Shown: positions 26,501 to 34,179 of the stretch, in pieces
Numbering within the stretch: the stretch's first letter is position 1
Layout of the letters: each line of letters opens with the position of its first letter
From: Cyanobium sp. Tous-M-B4
Lineage (GTDB): Bacteria; Cyanobacteriota; Cyanobacteriia; PCC-6307; Cyanobiaceae
NCBI RefSeq assembly: GCF_024345395.1
Contig: NZ_JAGQBA010000002.1
Coordinates: 496,001 to 560,000, forward strand
Reading direction: 5' to 3'
DNA: 64,000 nt
Notes under the pieces: generated by a model
Told to the model about the DNA's origin: nothing
Database searches by the model: none
The model's input: the letters and a program-made list of their open reading frames with translations, nothing else
Program-made: the position numbers and the translations under genes

Positions 26501-27895
26501 GATCCCGCTACCTCCCTTACAATCGGATTTAAGCCTACGGGCGGCACAGGCTTTGGTACAGAGGGTGGGGTTGACCTAGTCCATGTGACAGTCTATGGAA
26601 TCATGGATGGCCTGTCTGTCAATTATGAACTTGTAATAGATAGCCTGTCCGGGGACTACATTAATACGACCGATACCCCTGACGGTTGGATTGCGAATAC
26701 GTCTGCTGTCGCCAACGGTTCTCTGGATTATGCTGGCGGAGCGCTGGTCTCGTATCGACTGGAGCCACTTCTCGGCTGGGATTATATTGAATATGCTGAT
26801 GTAACGGCTGGATTTACAAAAGTATTTAAGAATGAGAAAGACCTTGTAGGTGAATGGAAATCTTCTACTTACAAGATGACAGTCGGCTTTGAGGTTCTCA
26901 AGGCTGAGTTGCTCACTCAGGATGTTGAGCTTGAGTTCCAAGTCGTTGTGACGGATGCCGATGGTGACCTTGCGGCAGATTCCTTTGTTGTTTCCACGTT
27001 TGATGAGCCTATGCCGCCAGTCGTTCTCGACCTTGATCGAAGTGGTGATACCTCTTACCTCTCTGTAGAAGACGGTGTTGCTTTTGACTTTGGCGCTGGG
27101 ACCGTCTCGACAGCCTGGCTCTCGCCTGAGGACGGCCTGCTCGTCTACGACTTCAACAACGACGGCCAGATCACCGAAGCCAGGGAATTCGTCTTCACCA
27201 TGTGGGGCAACGACCCAGATGTCGTCACCGATATGCAGGCCCTTGCAGCCTACTTCGATGCTGATTCCAATGGTGTCAAAGATAGAGTCCTCGATGCGAA
27301 TGACACCGCCTGGTCGTACTTCGGCGTCTGGCAGGATCTGAACGTCGACGGCGTGCAGGATGAAGGTGAATTCGCCTACCTGGCTGATTGGGATATCACT
27401 GGCATTGCCCTCTCTTATGACGCCGACAGCACTACCTATGCTGCGGCCGATGGTGATGTGTTGGTCTACGGCCAGATGACAGTCACCTACGCAGATGGCA
27501 GCACCGGACTGGCAGAAGATGTCGCTTTTGCGGTAGCTCCTGTTGATGCCTCGGTTGCCGAAACCACAGTTCCGGCTGCCGACGCCTTCGTCCAGGATGT
27601 CGCCATCCCAGATGAGCAGGTCGTGGAGGCTGAGGTCGCCAGCGTGGCCGACCTAGTGGAGCAGTACGTGGGTGAGAACGCAGTCACCGATGAGGCGATG
27701 GCTGAGTATCAGCAGGAGCTAGCGCTCACCGAGCTGCCGGTTGCGGCCGATATGGCTGCCGACTCGGCAGCGATTGAGCCCACCGCTGATGCTTTGGCTG
27801 CGCTCGATGAGGCCGATGCGTTCCTGCCCGACGATGCCAGCGATGGCATTGCTACGGCTACCGACGTGGTAGATGACTTCTCCTACACCGTTTGA
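23513..27895 (+). CDS. Giant acidic repeat exoprotein (probable type I substrate)
   Basis: A 1460-residue acidic, Cys-poor protein without an N-terminal signal peptide. In order it has a polar N-terminus, a low-complexity linker of PTEAPTEPPTEAP units (about residues 137-190), three DUF11/DUF7507-like beta domains of about 135 residues of which the last two are almost identical, several more beta domains up to residue 1170, then an EF-hand-like calcium region (DFNNDGQITEAREF, DADSNGVKDRVLD, DLNVDGVQDEGEF). The C-terminus is acidic and ends in DDFSYTV. No RTX nonapeptides were found. Neighbouring exporter genes and the lack of a Sec signal point to type I secretion through a C-terminal signal. 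Start: ATG 23513 chosen over GTG 23489. Confidence 0.82.
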   Translation: MVNPEIAARSMADDLNTMLTDSAQQSEDENRLTGNVQDASVVDPAGSVDNPDGNTPTGFGQDNTITEQAPESQPPANNVTQDIPGPTSPEGGLGGGGIAGATTVNEAPQEPTVAQTGVAQLDPTLAEAPVALAGEAPTEPPTEAPTEAPTEPPTEAPTEPPTEAPTEAPTEPPTEAPTEPPTEAPTEPPVEPNPSLSVDKSVNGVFAVDPVTGALTALPQSNVTAAGQVVGYLITVVNTGDQDLTGVVVSDPLANFGPITLIGGDLDGDSVLDVGETWTYQAYHQFSQEEIDAGGNFDSDLNGFFDQFINTATVDTDQTVPQSDTADVPLTQVNDVAIAKTVLSVADSEGNILEGGITSAGDVVTYQIVVTNEGNTSLGNVTVTDQLLGSVALTGAIESGAQNGILDPGETWTYTATYTVTQDDIDSNATEEPNDIAAGFLDNEASVSATDPQGNELTDETTADVPLTQVNDVAIAKTVLSVADSEGNILEGGITSAGDVVTYQIVVTNEGNTSLGNVTVTDQLLGSVALTGAIESGAQNGILDPGETWTYTATYTVTQDDIDSNATEEPNDIAAGFLDNEASVSATDPQGNELTDEATAEVVIVPLLTAVLDDEGLTPPGIAEGPGDLSASTTPATQTDEALFYFNPFGTGVDISDFVLTSLSIGQYQNIQGLLVGSQYQILDQDGNLLLSILESDDPAFAYMVRLESPILHSTHPDPGANADGVLTGSELLYLSDEQLASTFILLDYTDSAGVIRELKVVVNDDSPEVIADDVYGDVAVDSVTILEGDWQPAIGADQAGSLQDFLSDVNILSIRVGDDSISAASVLVAPENLVRVDNADGTVSFFGQFSYDADPGPATLEQQVDYTITFSDDESGQYSYEVEIGSTTSILISDTEFGTATVAAGSRTGVYRFTALDALTGDSAEGEITSLTVLNSTPVTFWTPYGNYTVPYNTASLLINNSTQGIGVQDQNIESNLSSGSKQPQDVEGVRFNPDDPATSLTIGFKPTGGTGFGTEGGVDLVHVTVYGIMDGLSVNYELVIDSLSGDYINTTDTPDGWIANTSAVANGSLDYAGGALVSYRLEPLLGWDYIEYADVTAGFTKVFKNEKDLVGEWKSSTYKMTVGFEVLKAELLTQDVELEFQVVVTDADGDLAADSFVVSTFDEPMPPVVLDLDRSGDTSYLSVEDGVAFDFGAGTVSTAWLSPEDGLLVYDFNNDGQITEAREFVFTMWGNDPDVVTDMQALAAYFDADSNGVKDRVLDANDTAWSYFGVWQDLNVDGVQDEGEFAYLADWDITGIALSYDADSTTYAAADGDVLVYGQMTVTYADGSTGLAEDVAFAVAPVDASVAETTVPAADAFVQDVAIPDEQVVEAEVASVADLVEQYVGENAVTDEAMAEYQQELALTELPVAADMAADSAAIEPTADALAALDEADAFLPDDASDGIATATDVVDDFSYTV
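23920..24078 (+). repeat. Thr/Pro/Glu tetrapeptide repeat tract
   Basis: Within the exoprotein gene, 12-base units encoding PTEA or PTEP/EPPT alternate about a dozen times, nearly identical at the DNA level (cctcctaccgaggcaccaac). It encodes an extended, flexible acidic linker between the N-terminus and the beta domains. Such tracts change length by slippage between strains. Confidence 0.85.
24485..25306 (+). repeat. 411-bp near-perfect tandem duplication
   Basis: Two back-to-back copies of 411 bases (24485-24895 and 24896-25306), each encoding a 137-residue DUF7507-like domain that begins DVPLTQVNDVAIAKTVL. Reading the two side by side I found one base difference, close to the 3' end (gaaact versus gaagct). 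A related but diverged domain precedes them. Codon-silent identity indicates a recent duplication or ongoing gene conversion. Confidence 0.92.
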
Positions 27896-27898
27896 GCC

Positions 27899-28288
27899 AT
27901 GGCTAATACGGATGCCTCCTTTATTGCCGGCGATGTCATCGCCGGCTTGATCGAAACCTTCTTTGAAGCCGTGCGATCCTCGCCAGATCTTGCGGCTCAA
28001 GAGGCTCGCCCTGCTGAGCTTGTTTATGAGCTCGATCAGGTGGTTAGCTCCTACCTCGAAGAGCAGCAGCTCTCCTCTGATGCCTACCAGCTCATTCAGC
28101 AGGATGTGCTCAACAACATTGCCCACGACCTTGCTCAACAGCACGAAGACCTTGCCGATTTCGACGTCAGTTTTGATGCTGCTGGCAATGCCGATCCCGC
28201 TGCCGTGATGGCAGCCATGGACCATCACTTCGAGGCCCTGTTCAGTTCTGATTCCTTCGGTGATGATGCGTCGGCCGCCTTAGGCTGA
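27899..28288 (+). CDS. Small acidic protein next to exoprotein
   Basis: A 129-residue acidic protein that I do not recognise. The N-terminal part reads FIAGDVIAGLIETFFEAVRSSPDLAA and the rest is predicted helical with many Asp, Glu, Gln and Ala (YLEEQQLSSDAYQLIQQDVL). There is no signal peptide, Cys or membrane helix. It starts three bases after the exoprotein stop and ends 17 bases before the regulator, so it is surely in the same transcription unit. A dedicated chaperone, or a second small secreted cargo, are both possible; nothing in the sequence decides between them. Confidence 0.7.
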   Translation: MANTDASFIAGDVIAGLIETFFEAVRSSPDLAAQEARPAELVYELDQVVSSYLEEQQLSSDAYQLIQQDVLNNIAHDLAQQHEDLADFDVSFDAAGNADPAAVMAAMDHHFEALFSSDSFGDDASAALG

Positions 28289-28305
28289 TCTCCCAACGGT
28301 TGTCT

Positions 28306-28995
28306 GTGCCCCCCACTGCCCGTCTGCTGCTGGTTGATCCGGATACCCGCTCCTCTGATCTACTCACCAAGCACCTTCAGGTCCATGGCTTTGCAATCAG
28401 CGCGGTAGCCAGCACCGATGCTGCCCAGCAGCAGCTCGAGGTCGCCGCGCCGCAGATGCTTTTGATCAGCGATGCCCTGCCTGATAGCGCTGCGCTCGTC
28501 TTAACCCGCCAACTGCGCGCCGCAGCTAATGCCATTCCCCTGCTGTTGCTCCTATCTCTTGATCACTACAGCTCCCGCGTAGCTGCCCTTGAGGCCGGAG
28601 CTGATGATGTGTTATCTCGGCCCTTTGCAATCGAGGAGCTCATCGCACGGCTGCGTGCCTTAATACGCCGCAGCCGCATGGGGCTCAACCATGTAGATGG
28701 CACCGAGTTGCACTATCGCGACCTCACGGTCAATACCGACAGCCGCCAGGTATCTCGCGCCGGCAACCCGATCAAGCTCACCGTCAAGGAATACGACCTG
28801 CTGCTCCATCTGCTCCAGCACCGCGAGCAGGTGCTCTCCCGTCAGGACATCCTTTTGGCCGTCTGGGGTGACTCCTGGGTTGGCGATGACAACCTGCTCG
28901 ATGTCTACATCCGCTACCTGCGCAAGAAGCTAGAGCGGCCCGATCTTGATCCTTTGATCCAGACTGTGCGTGGTGTGGGCTTCATGATGAAGTAG
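28306..28995 (+). CDS. OmpR-family regulator with degenerate receiver
   Basis: A 229-residue winged-helix response regulator. The C-terminal DNA-binding domain is complete ([21 protein letters not shown], then [13 protein letters not shown]-like and a final VRGVGFMMK). The receiver is altered at key sites: the phospho-acceptor position reads LLISDALP, placing Ser where Asp belongs; the conserved Lys is Arg (DDVLSRPF); and the acidic pair near the start reads VDPD. It probably acts independently of phosphorylation. It follows the exoprotein and small acidic gene at 17 bases, which suggests local control of the secretion locus. The start may be GTG 28306 or TTG 28300. Confidence 0.85.
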   Translation: MPPTARLLLVDPDTRSSDLLTKHLQVHGFAISAVASTDAAQQQLEVAAPQMLLISDALPDSAALVLTRQLRAAANAIPLLLLLSLDHYSSRVAALEAGADDVLSRPFAIEELIARLRALIRRSRMGLNHVDGTELHYRDLTVNTDSRQVSRAGNPIKLTVKEYDLLLHLLQHREQVLSRQDILLAVWGDSWVGDDNLLDVYIRYLRKKLERPDLDPLIQTVRGVGFMMK

Positions 28996-29073
28996 CTGGC
29001 CCCAAACCCAGCCCGTTGACCCTGCCAGCGCCGATTTATTGAGTCATTTGACCAACCCTTGAGATCCCTCCCC

Positions 29074-30588
29074 ATGTTCAGGCCCCACCGCGATGTCCTG
29101 GCTGGTCTTGTTGTGGCCTTCGCCATGATTCCAGAAGCCATTGCTTTCTCCGGCATCGCCGGTGTTGATCCACGCGTTGGCCTTTTTGGAGCCTTCATCC
29201 TGGCTGTCACCCTGGCAGTGGTGGGTGGTCGCACCGCCATGATCACCTCCGCCACCGGCTCCACCGCGCTGTTGATGACGGGCTTGGTGCAGCAGGGTGA
29301 CGGGCTAGGCCCTGGCCTGGGCCTGCAATATCTGCTCGCCGCCGGGATCCTCACCGGCATCCTGCAGATCGCCTGGGGCTACCTGCGCCTGGCCCACCAG
29401 ATGCGCTTCGTGCCCCAGCCCGTGATGGCCGGCTTTGTTAACGCCCTGGCAATCCTGATCTTCCTGGCCCAGTTGCCCCAGCTGGGGTTGGATTTTTTCC
29501 ACCCAGACAAGCAAGCGATCAGCGCCGCCCAGCTGCCGGCGGTGTACGGCCTGCTCGCCCTCACCCTGGTGATCATCTACCTATTGCCCCGGCTCAGCAC
29601 CGTTGTGCCCTCAGCGCTGGTGGCAATCCTTATCAGCACAGGCCTTTCGATTCGCCTAGGGCTGGATGTGCCCACGGTGGCAACCCTGGGCATCCTGCCC
29701 AGCGGGTTGCCTCTGTTTGGCCTGCCCCAGGTGCCCTTTAACCTCAGCACCCTGGGGCTGATCCTGCCCACCTCCCTGGCGATCTCCTTGGTGGGCCTGA
29801 TGGAAACCTTCCTCACCCAGGACATCCTGGATGACCTCACCGATAGCACTAGCTCTAAAAACGTTGAAGCCCGCGGTCAGGGCATCGGCAACATTGTTAG
29901 CTCCCTTTTTGGGGGCATGGCCGGTTGCGCCCTAGTGGGCCAGTCGGTGATGAACGTGGGCTATGGCGGCCGCAGCCGCCTTTCGACCTTGACCTCAGGC
30001 GTGAGCCTGCTAGCGATGATTTTGCTGGCCAGCAATTGGGTGAATCAGATCCCGATGGCCACCCTGGTGGGGGTGATGGTGATGATCGCCATCAATACCG
30101 CCAATTGGGACTCGATCCGCGCCATTCGCCGCATCCCCAAAAGCGATTCCGCCGTGATGCTGCTCACGGTCGCTGTCACCGTGCTCACCCACAACCTGGC
30201 GGTTGGTCTGCTGGCGGGCGTCGCCCTGGCCGGCATCTTATTTAGCCGCAAGGTGGCCAAGGTGATTGAGGTAAGCAGCGAGCTTTTGGCCCCAGATCAT
30301 CGGCTTTACAGGGTGCGCGGTCAGTTGTTCTTCGTGAGCACGATCTATTTCCGTCAAGGCTTCGATCTTCACGACCATCCAGCCCGCATCAGCATCGATA
30401 TGGCAGAAGCTCACATCTGGGACCAGAGCGGTGTAACAGCCCTTGATCAGGTGATCCGCAAAATGAAGCTAAAGGGCAGCTCAGTGGAGGTGCTTGATCT
30501 CAATCCTGAGAGCACCAACCTATTTGCCCGCATTGGTATCGCCCCTGAGGCGGGCGGGCGAGGGGGCACCCCGATCCAAGTTGCCTAA
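29074..30588 (+). CDS. SulP-family anion transporter
   Basis: A 504-residue SLC26/SulP membrane protein with about 12 to 14 hydrophobic segments and a C-terminal STAS domain (about residues 415-495). The N-terminus has the family sequence [20 protein letters not shown] and PRVGLFGAF. Members carry sulfate, bicarbonate or other anions, with sodium or protons. In cyanobacteria BicA is a SulP bicarbonate carrier, but this sequence differs from BicA at its start, so substrate is left open. I chose the ATG at 29074 over a TTG at 29059. It follows the regulator by 78 bases. Confidence 0.88.
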   Translation: MFRPHRDVLAGLVVAFAMIPEAIAFSGIAGVDPRVGLFGAFILAVTLAVVGGRTAMITSATGSTALLMTGLVQQGDGLGPGLGLQYLLAAGILTGILQIAWGYLRLAHQMRFVPQPVMAGFVNALAILIFLAQLPQLGLDFFHPDKQAISAAQLPAVYGLLALTLVIIYLLPRLSTVVPSALVAILISTGLSIRLGLDVPTVATLGILPSGLPLFGLPQVPFNLSTLGLILPTSLAISLVGLMETFLTQDILDDLTDSTSSKNVEARGQGIGNIVSSLFGGMAGCALVGQSVMNVGYGGRSRLSTLTSGVSLLAMILLASNWVNQIPMATLVGVMVMIAINTANWDSIRAIRRIPKSDSAVMLLTVAVTVLTHNLAVGLLAGVALAGILFSRKVAKVIEVSSELLAPDHRLYRVRGQLFFVSTIYFRQGFDLHDHPARISIDMAEAHIWDQSGVTALDQVIRKMKLKGSSVEVLDLNPESTNLFARIGIAPEAGGRGGTPIQVA

Positions 30589-30600
30589 TCCGAAAGTCGC

Positions 30601-30858
30601 TCAGGCAGGCTCCCATTCAATCTTCACCACATCCAACGGCCCGCGGCCGCCGCGATTCAGCTCAGTGGCGGCTCGCAGGGCAGCTTCGTGGGTGTGAAAA
30701 AGGAAAGCTTCTGAGGTGTGGACCACGTCCACCAGGCGCTGATCCTCGCCGGCAATTGCCAGAAATGTGCCATCGCTAAGCCGCTTCAGGGCATATCGCT
30801 CAGCCTGGGTGCAGTCCATCGGATGGGATGGATCAATCTCGGGAGCCCAAAAATGCAT
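30601..30858 (-). CDS. Conserved hypothetical small protein
   Basis: An 85-residue soluble protein that I do not recognise. It reads as alternating strands and helices with DCTQAERYALKRLSDGTFLAIAG early and HTHEAALRAATELNRGG later, ending with an acidic-aromatic tail (VKIEWEPA). No signal, Cys cluster or membrane helix is present. It ends 13 bases from the convergent SulP gene and starts 34 bases after the PhoR-like stop, so it may be the last gene of the regulator operon. Function unknown. Confidence 0.6.
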   Translation of the reverse strand: MHFWAPEIDPSHPMDCTQAERYALKRLSDGTFLAIAGEDQRLVDVVHTSEAFLFHTHEAALRAATELNRGGRGPLDVVKIEWEPA

Positions 30859-30891
30859 GGCCTAATGCCCTTGGCCTAATACCTGATCAAG

Positions 30892-32046
30892 CTAGCCAGG
30901 GCTGGCGGTGTCGACTACGCCCGGCAGGATCATCTCAAGCACGGCGCCTCCTTCAGCCTGGTTGCTGGCCTGGATCCGGCCGCCGTGGGTAACGGCGATC
31001 TGCTGCACGATCGATAAGCCCAGGCCACTGCCGATTCGTCTACTCCGGGCCCGAGATGGATCACCTCGGTAAAAGCGCTCAAACAGATGGGCTAGGTCTT
31101 CTTCGCTAAGCCCGGGGCCCTGATCAGCCACGCTCAGCTGGCACCACTCACCGCGGCGATCAAGGCTGACCCGCACCACTCCACCATCGGGGCTGTAGCG
31201 CAGGGCGTTATCAAAAAGGTTTAGCAGGGCCCGGTGCAGGCGGGAATTGTCGCCGCTCAGCTGCAACTGTCCTGGTGCAACTAGCTCAAGAGCTATCTGG
31301 CGTTGATCTGCCAGCGGCCGCACGCTGGCCCATACCTGCTCCACCAGCTGGGGCAGATCCACCACCATGGCCCGTGAGCCCGTACCGGGCAGGGTGTTTT
31401 CCAGGCGGGAGAGCTCCAGTAGGTCGCCCACCAACTCCTGCAGCCGCAGCAATTCCCGCTGCAACCGCTCCACCAGCCGCGCATTCTGGCTATTCACCTG
31501 AGCAGCGAGGCTGTCACCCACCAGCAGCAGGGCAGTGAGAGGGGTTTTCAATTCATGGGCCACATCACTAACCCAGCGCTCCTGCTGCTCCAGCTGGGCA
31601 TCAAGGGAGCGGCGGCTCTGCAGTTGCACCACCAACCAGCCATCTCGTCCCGGCACCACCATGGCGTCTAGGTCATGGCCGCCAGAGTGCAATTCCAGTC
31701 GCTGGGGGCGATCCTGGCGGCGGGCGATACGGATGCTGCTGGCTAGGTCTGGATCTGGGCAAACATCACCGAAGGGCTGGCTGAGCAACAGGCGGCCGGC
31801 ATCAAGCTGCAAGATCCGCTCCGCCCGTGGGTTGATATGGCCGATCAGGCCCTGGCGATCCAGCAGGATCCAGCCGATGGCTGCGGAATCCATCCAGCTC
31901 AGCAGCTGCCGGGCTGGAGGCAGGGGGCGGTTCAGGCCAGCCCGGCGCCGCCAGGAGGTCACTACCAAGCTGCCTAGCAGGCCTAGCCCTAACCCCAGGC
32001 TCAAAGCAAGCAGCAGCTCAAGGGCATTAACCAAAGCGATAACCAA
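30892..32046 (-). CDS. PhoR/SphS-like sensor histidine kinase
   Basis: A 384-residue membrane histidine kinase. One N-terminal helix (LELLLALSLGLGLGLLGSL) is followed by a PAS-like region (ILLDRQGLIGHINPRAERIL, about 55-75), the H-box WVSDVAHELKTPLTALLLVG with the phospho-accepting His, the N-box NLFDNALRYSP, and ATP-lid motifs DQGPGLSEEDL and GSGLGLSIV. The short sensor without a large periplasmic domain matches the phosphate sensor PhoR/SphS of cyanobacteria. It overlaps the PhoB-like gene by 20 bases and its likely start is TTG at 32046. The phosphate role is inferred from architecture and pairing, not proved. Confidence 0.82.
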   Translation of the reverse strand: MVIALVNALELLLALSLGLGLGLLGSLVVTSWRRRAGLNRPLPPARQLLSWMDSAAIGWILLDRQGLIGHINPRAERILQLDAGRLLLSQPFGDVCPDPDLASSIRIARRQDRPQRLELHSGGHDLDAMVVPGRDGWLVVQLQSRRSLDAQLEQQERWVSDVAHELKTPLTALLLVGDSLAAQVNSQNARLVERLQRELLRLQELVGDLLELSRLENTLPGTGSRAMVVDLPQLVEQVWASVRPLADQRQIALELVAPGQLQLSGDNSRLHRALLNLFDNALRYSPDGGVVRVSLDRRGEWCQLSVADQGPGLSEEDLAHLFERFYRGDPSRARSRRIGSGLGLSIVQQIAVTHGGRIQASNQAEGGAVLEMILPGVVDTASPG

Positions 32047-32719
32047 AGCCGCGCACCGTGATCAGATGCACCGGGGCTGATGGACTCTCCTCCAACTTCT
32101 CCCGCAACCAGCGGATGTGCACATCAACGGTTTTGCTGTCGCCGATGTAGTCGATACCCCAAAGTTGCTCCAGCAGCTGATCGCGGCTCCAGACCCGCCG
32201 CGGATTTTGCATAAACAACTCCAGCAATCGATATTCCTTCGGCGATAGGTTTACCTCCACCCCGTCCCGCGTTACCCGGCACTCGTCCTGGTAGATGCAG
32301 AGGTTGGCGTGCTCCAGCACCTTGGCCCGGCTGGTCTGGCTAGACGAGCGCCGTAGCAGGGCCCGGCACCTAGCCACCAGCTCACGCATGCCAAAGGGTT
32401 TCACCAGGTAGTCGTCGGCACCCACCTCCAGCCCCAGCACCCGGTCCGTTTCGGTGTCGCGGGCACTCACCACCAGGATCGGCGTTTGGTTGCTGTGTTG
32501 ACGTAGCTGCCGGCAGACATCCAGCCCGCCCAGCCCCGGCAGCATCAAATCCAGCACTACCAGGGAAAATGGTTGGCCATCGGGCGCCCGCTGCAGCATT
32601 TGCAGGGCGTCGCGGCCATTGCCACAGGCCTGGACGCTGAATCCCTCCAGCTCCAGGGCTTCGCGAATGGTTTCGCGAATCGTTTCGTCGTCTTCGACTA
32701 CGAGCAAGGAAGGCTGCAT
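32027..32719 (-). CDS. PhoB/SphR-like response regulator
   Basis: A 230-residue OmpR/PhoB-type regulator with an intact receiver: acidic pair VVEDDE, phospho-acceptor in VVLDLMLPGLGG, Thr/Ser site VVSARD, and Lys in DDYLVKPF. The winged-helix part contains SPKEYRLLELFMQNPRRVWSR and VDVHIRWLREKLE, ending TVRGFGYRFG. It is the expected partner of the PhoR-like kinase encoded immediately after it. I chose the ATG at 32719, 43 bases after the previous gene; an in-frame GTG-type start at 32782 would overlap that gene. In cyanobacteria this pair usually runs the phosphate-starvation regulon. Confidence 0.86.
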   Translation of the reverse strand: MQPSLLVVEDDETIRETIREALELEGFSVQACGNGRDALQMLQRAPDGQPFSLVVLDLMLPGLGGLDVCRQLRQHSNQTPILVVSARDTETDRVLGLEVGADDYLVKPFGMRELVARCRALLRRSSSQTSRAKVLEHANLCIYQDECRVTRDGVEVNLSPKEYRLLELFMQNPRRVWSRDQLLEQLWGIDYIGDSKTVDVHIRWLREKLEESPSAPVHLITVRGFGYRFG

Positions 32720-32762
32720 GTCGCCATTCTCGCCGGCCAGCTCCACCCCCCAGAACGTTGCT

Positions 32763-33458
32763 TCAACCACAGCGGTAACCATGGCCGCGAACCGTGGTGA
32801 TCAAGCTGGGTTGGGCGGGATTCTCTTCCAACTTGAGGCGCAGCCAGCGGATATGCACATCCACGGTCTTGGGATCGAGCTCCACGGCCTCGCTTTCTCC
32901 CCAAACCCGAGCCAGCAGCTCATCGCGACTCCAGATCCGGCGTGGATGCTTCAAAAAGAAGTGAAGCAGTCGAAATTCCCGTGGCGACAGGCTCACTTCG
33001 GCACCATCGCGGCACACCCGGTGTTCCTCCACAAGCATCGAAACCGGGCCGCAGCGGAGGGCAAGCGAGCTTTCTGAGCCAAGTTGATGGCGGCGCACCA
33101 GGGCCCGGCAGCGGGCCAGGCATTCCGCCAGTCCAAAGGGACTTGGCAGCACGTCATCGGCGCCGTCCTCCAGGCCCCTTACCCGGTCGGTCTCGGAGAC
33201 TCCAGGGCAGAGCAGCAGCACCGGAATCGGCTTGCGGGCCGAGCGCACCTGGCGGCACAGCTGCCGGGCAGCTTCGCCCAGGCTGCCATCCAGCACAAGC
33301 AGATCCCAGTTGAAGCTTGGCCCCAGCTTGGCGCTCGCCTGCTCAGCATCAGGGCAAACGGTTACTTCGTAGCCCTCATCGCCAAGCTTTTGACGCAGGC
33401 AGGCGGCTGCGGTGCAGTCGGAGTAAACCAGCAACAGCCGTATGGACGGCTGCTTCAT
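32763..33458 (-). CDS. Atypical PhoB-like regulator, altered receiver
   Basis: A 231-residue OmpR-family protein. The DNA-binding half is well preserved and similar to its PhoB-like neighbour (SPREFRLLHFFLKHPRRIWSR, VDVHIRWLRLKLEENPAQP). The receiver keeps an Asp in LLVLDGSLGE, but the acidic pair is replaced (LLVYSDC), the Thr site reads LLLCPGVS and the conserved Lys is Ser (DDVLPSPF). Phosphorylation chemistry is therefore doubtful. It may be a constitutive or protein-gated partner that binds similar DNA. Its start overlaps the CRP-like stop by four bases (ATGA). It probably arose by duplication of the PhoB-like gene. Confidence 0.83.
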   Translation of the reverse strand: MKQPSIRLLLVYSDCTAAACLRQKLGDEGYEVTVCPDAEQASAKLGPSFNWDLLVLDGSLGEAARQLCRQVRSARKPIPVLLLCPGVSETDRVRGLEDGADDVLPSPFGLAECLARCRALVRRHQLGSESSLALRCGPVSMLVEEHRVCRDGAEVSLSPREFRLLHFFLKHPRRIWSRDELLARVWGESEAVELDPKTVDVHIRWLRLKLEENPAQPSLITTVRGHGYRCG

Positions 33459-34102
33459 CGATGCTGGTTGCGCTGCTGGGGGAGATGGCTCACCACCAGC
33501 CGGCGCTGGCTGTCGATGTGGAGCCAGCCCTCATCGCGCAGGGCCCCGAGAATCCGGGTCACGGTGACCCGGGTGGTGCTGAGGGTGCTGGCCAGCTCCT
33601 GGTGGGTGAGCTTCACCTGAAGCCGCAGGCCCTGTTCACAGGGCTGGCCGTAGTCGTTGGCGAGCAACTCAAGGAATCCGCGCACCCGATCTTCGATGCG
33701 GCGCAGGCCGAGCAGGGCCAGCAGGGCTTCACTTTGGCGGTAGCGAGAGGCCATGCCCTGCAGCAGGCCCATAGCCAGATTGGGCGAGCGCTGAATTTCT
33801 TCGCAGCTGACGCAGAGCAGGTCGCTATCTACCAACGTGTTGGCCGCATAGGCCTCAACATTGGTGAGGGGATCGCCGAAGGGCTCGTTAGGGCCGGCTA
33901 ACCCGAGCAGCAACTCATCACCATGGATCGAAATCGCCGTGAGTTTCACCATGCCCCGCACCACCAGCCAAACGCTGCGCTTGAGCAGGGGCACCTGGCT
34001 GCCCGCCGCAAGGTGCACCAGGCTGCGCTTCTCGTAACTGGTTTCAAGCAGATCGCGGAAGCTATCGCTGCGACCCGGCTGAAGAGAGGGCGTGAACACC
34101 AT
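33455..34102 (-). CDS. CRP/FNR-family regulator (PtrA-like)
   Basis: A 215-residue regulator with an N-terminal cyclic-nucleotide-binding-like barrel (SLVHLAAGSQVPLLKRSVWLVVRG, GDELLLGLAGPNEPFGD), a dimer helix (LGLRRIEDRVRGFLELL) and a C-terminal helix-turn-helix (THQELASTLSTTRVTVTRIL). The cAMP pocket residues of true CRP are not evident. In marine picocyanobacteria a CRP-like protein, PtrA, works with PhoBR under phosphate stress, and the adjacent PhoB/PhoR-like genes make a similar role plausible here. NtcA-like nitrogen regulation is less likely given the neighbours. First gene of the four-gene regulatory run. Confidence 0.78.
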   Translation of the reverse strand: MVFTPSLQPGRSDSFRDLLETSYEKRSLVHLAAGSQVPLLKRSVWLVVRGMVKLTAISIHGDELLLGLAGPNEPFGDPLTNVEAYAANTLVDSDLLCVSCEEIQRSPNLAMGLLQGMASRYRQSEALLALLGLRRIEDRVRGFLELLANDYGQPCEQGLRLQVKLTHQELASTLSTTRVTVTRILGALRDEGWLHIDSQRRLVVSHLPQQRNQHR

Positions 34103-34179
34103 CGAGGAGCAAGCCAGTTAGCTGGCACAACGCTATGGAGCCAGCTGCGCCGCCAAGCAAAGGCTCGGTAGTCCCGGGT

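Noticed and set aside
27000-27500. RTX calcium repeats in the exoprotein
   Set aside because: No GGxGxDxLx units were found; the calcium-type loops are EF-hand-like.
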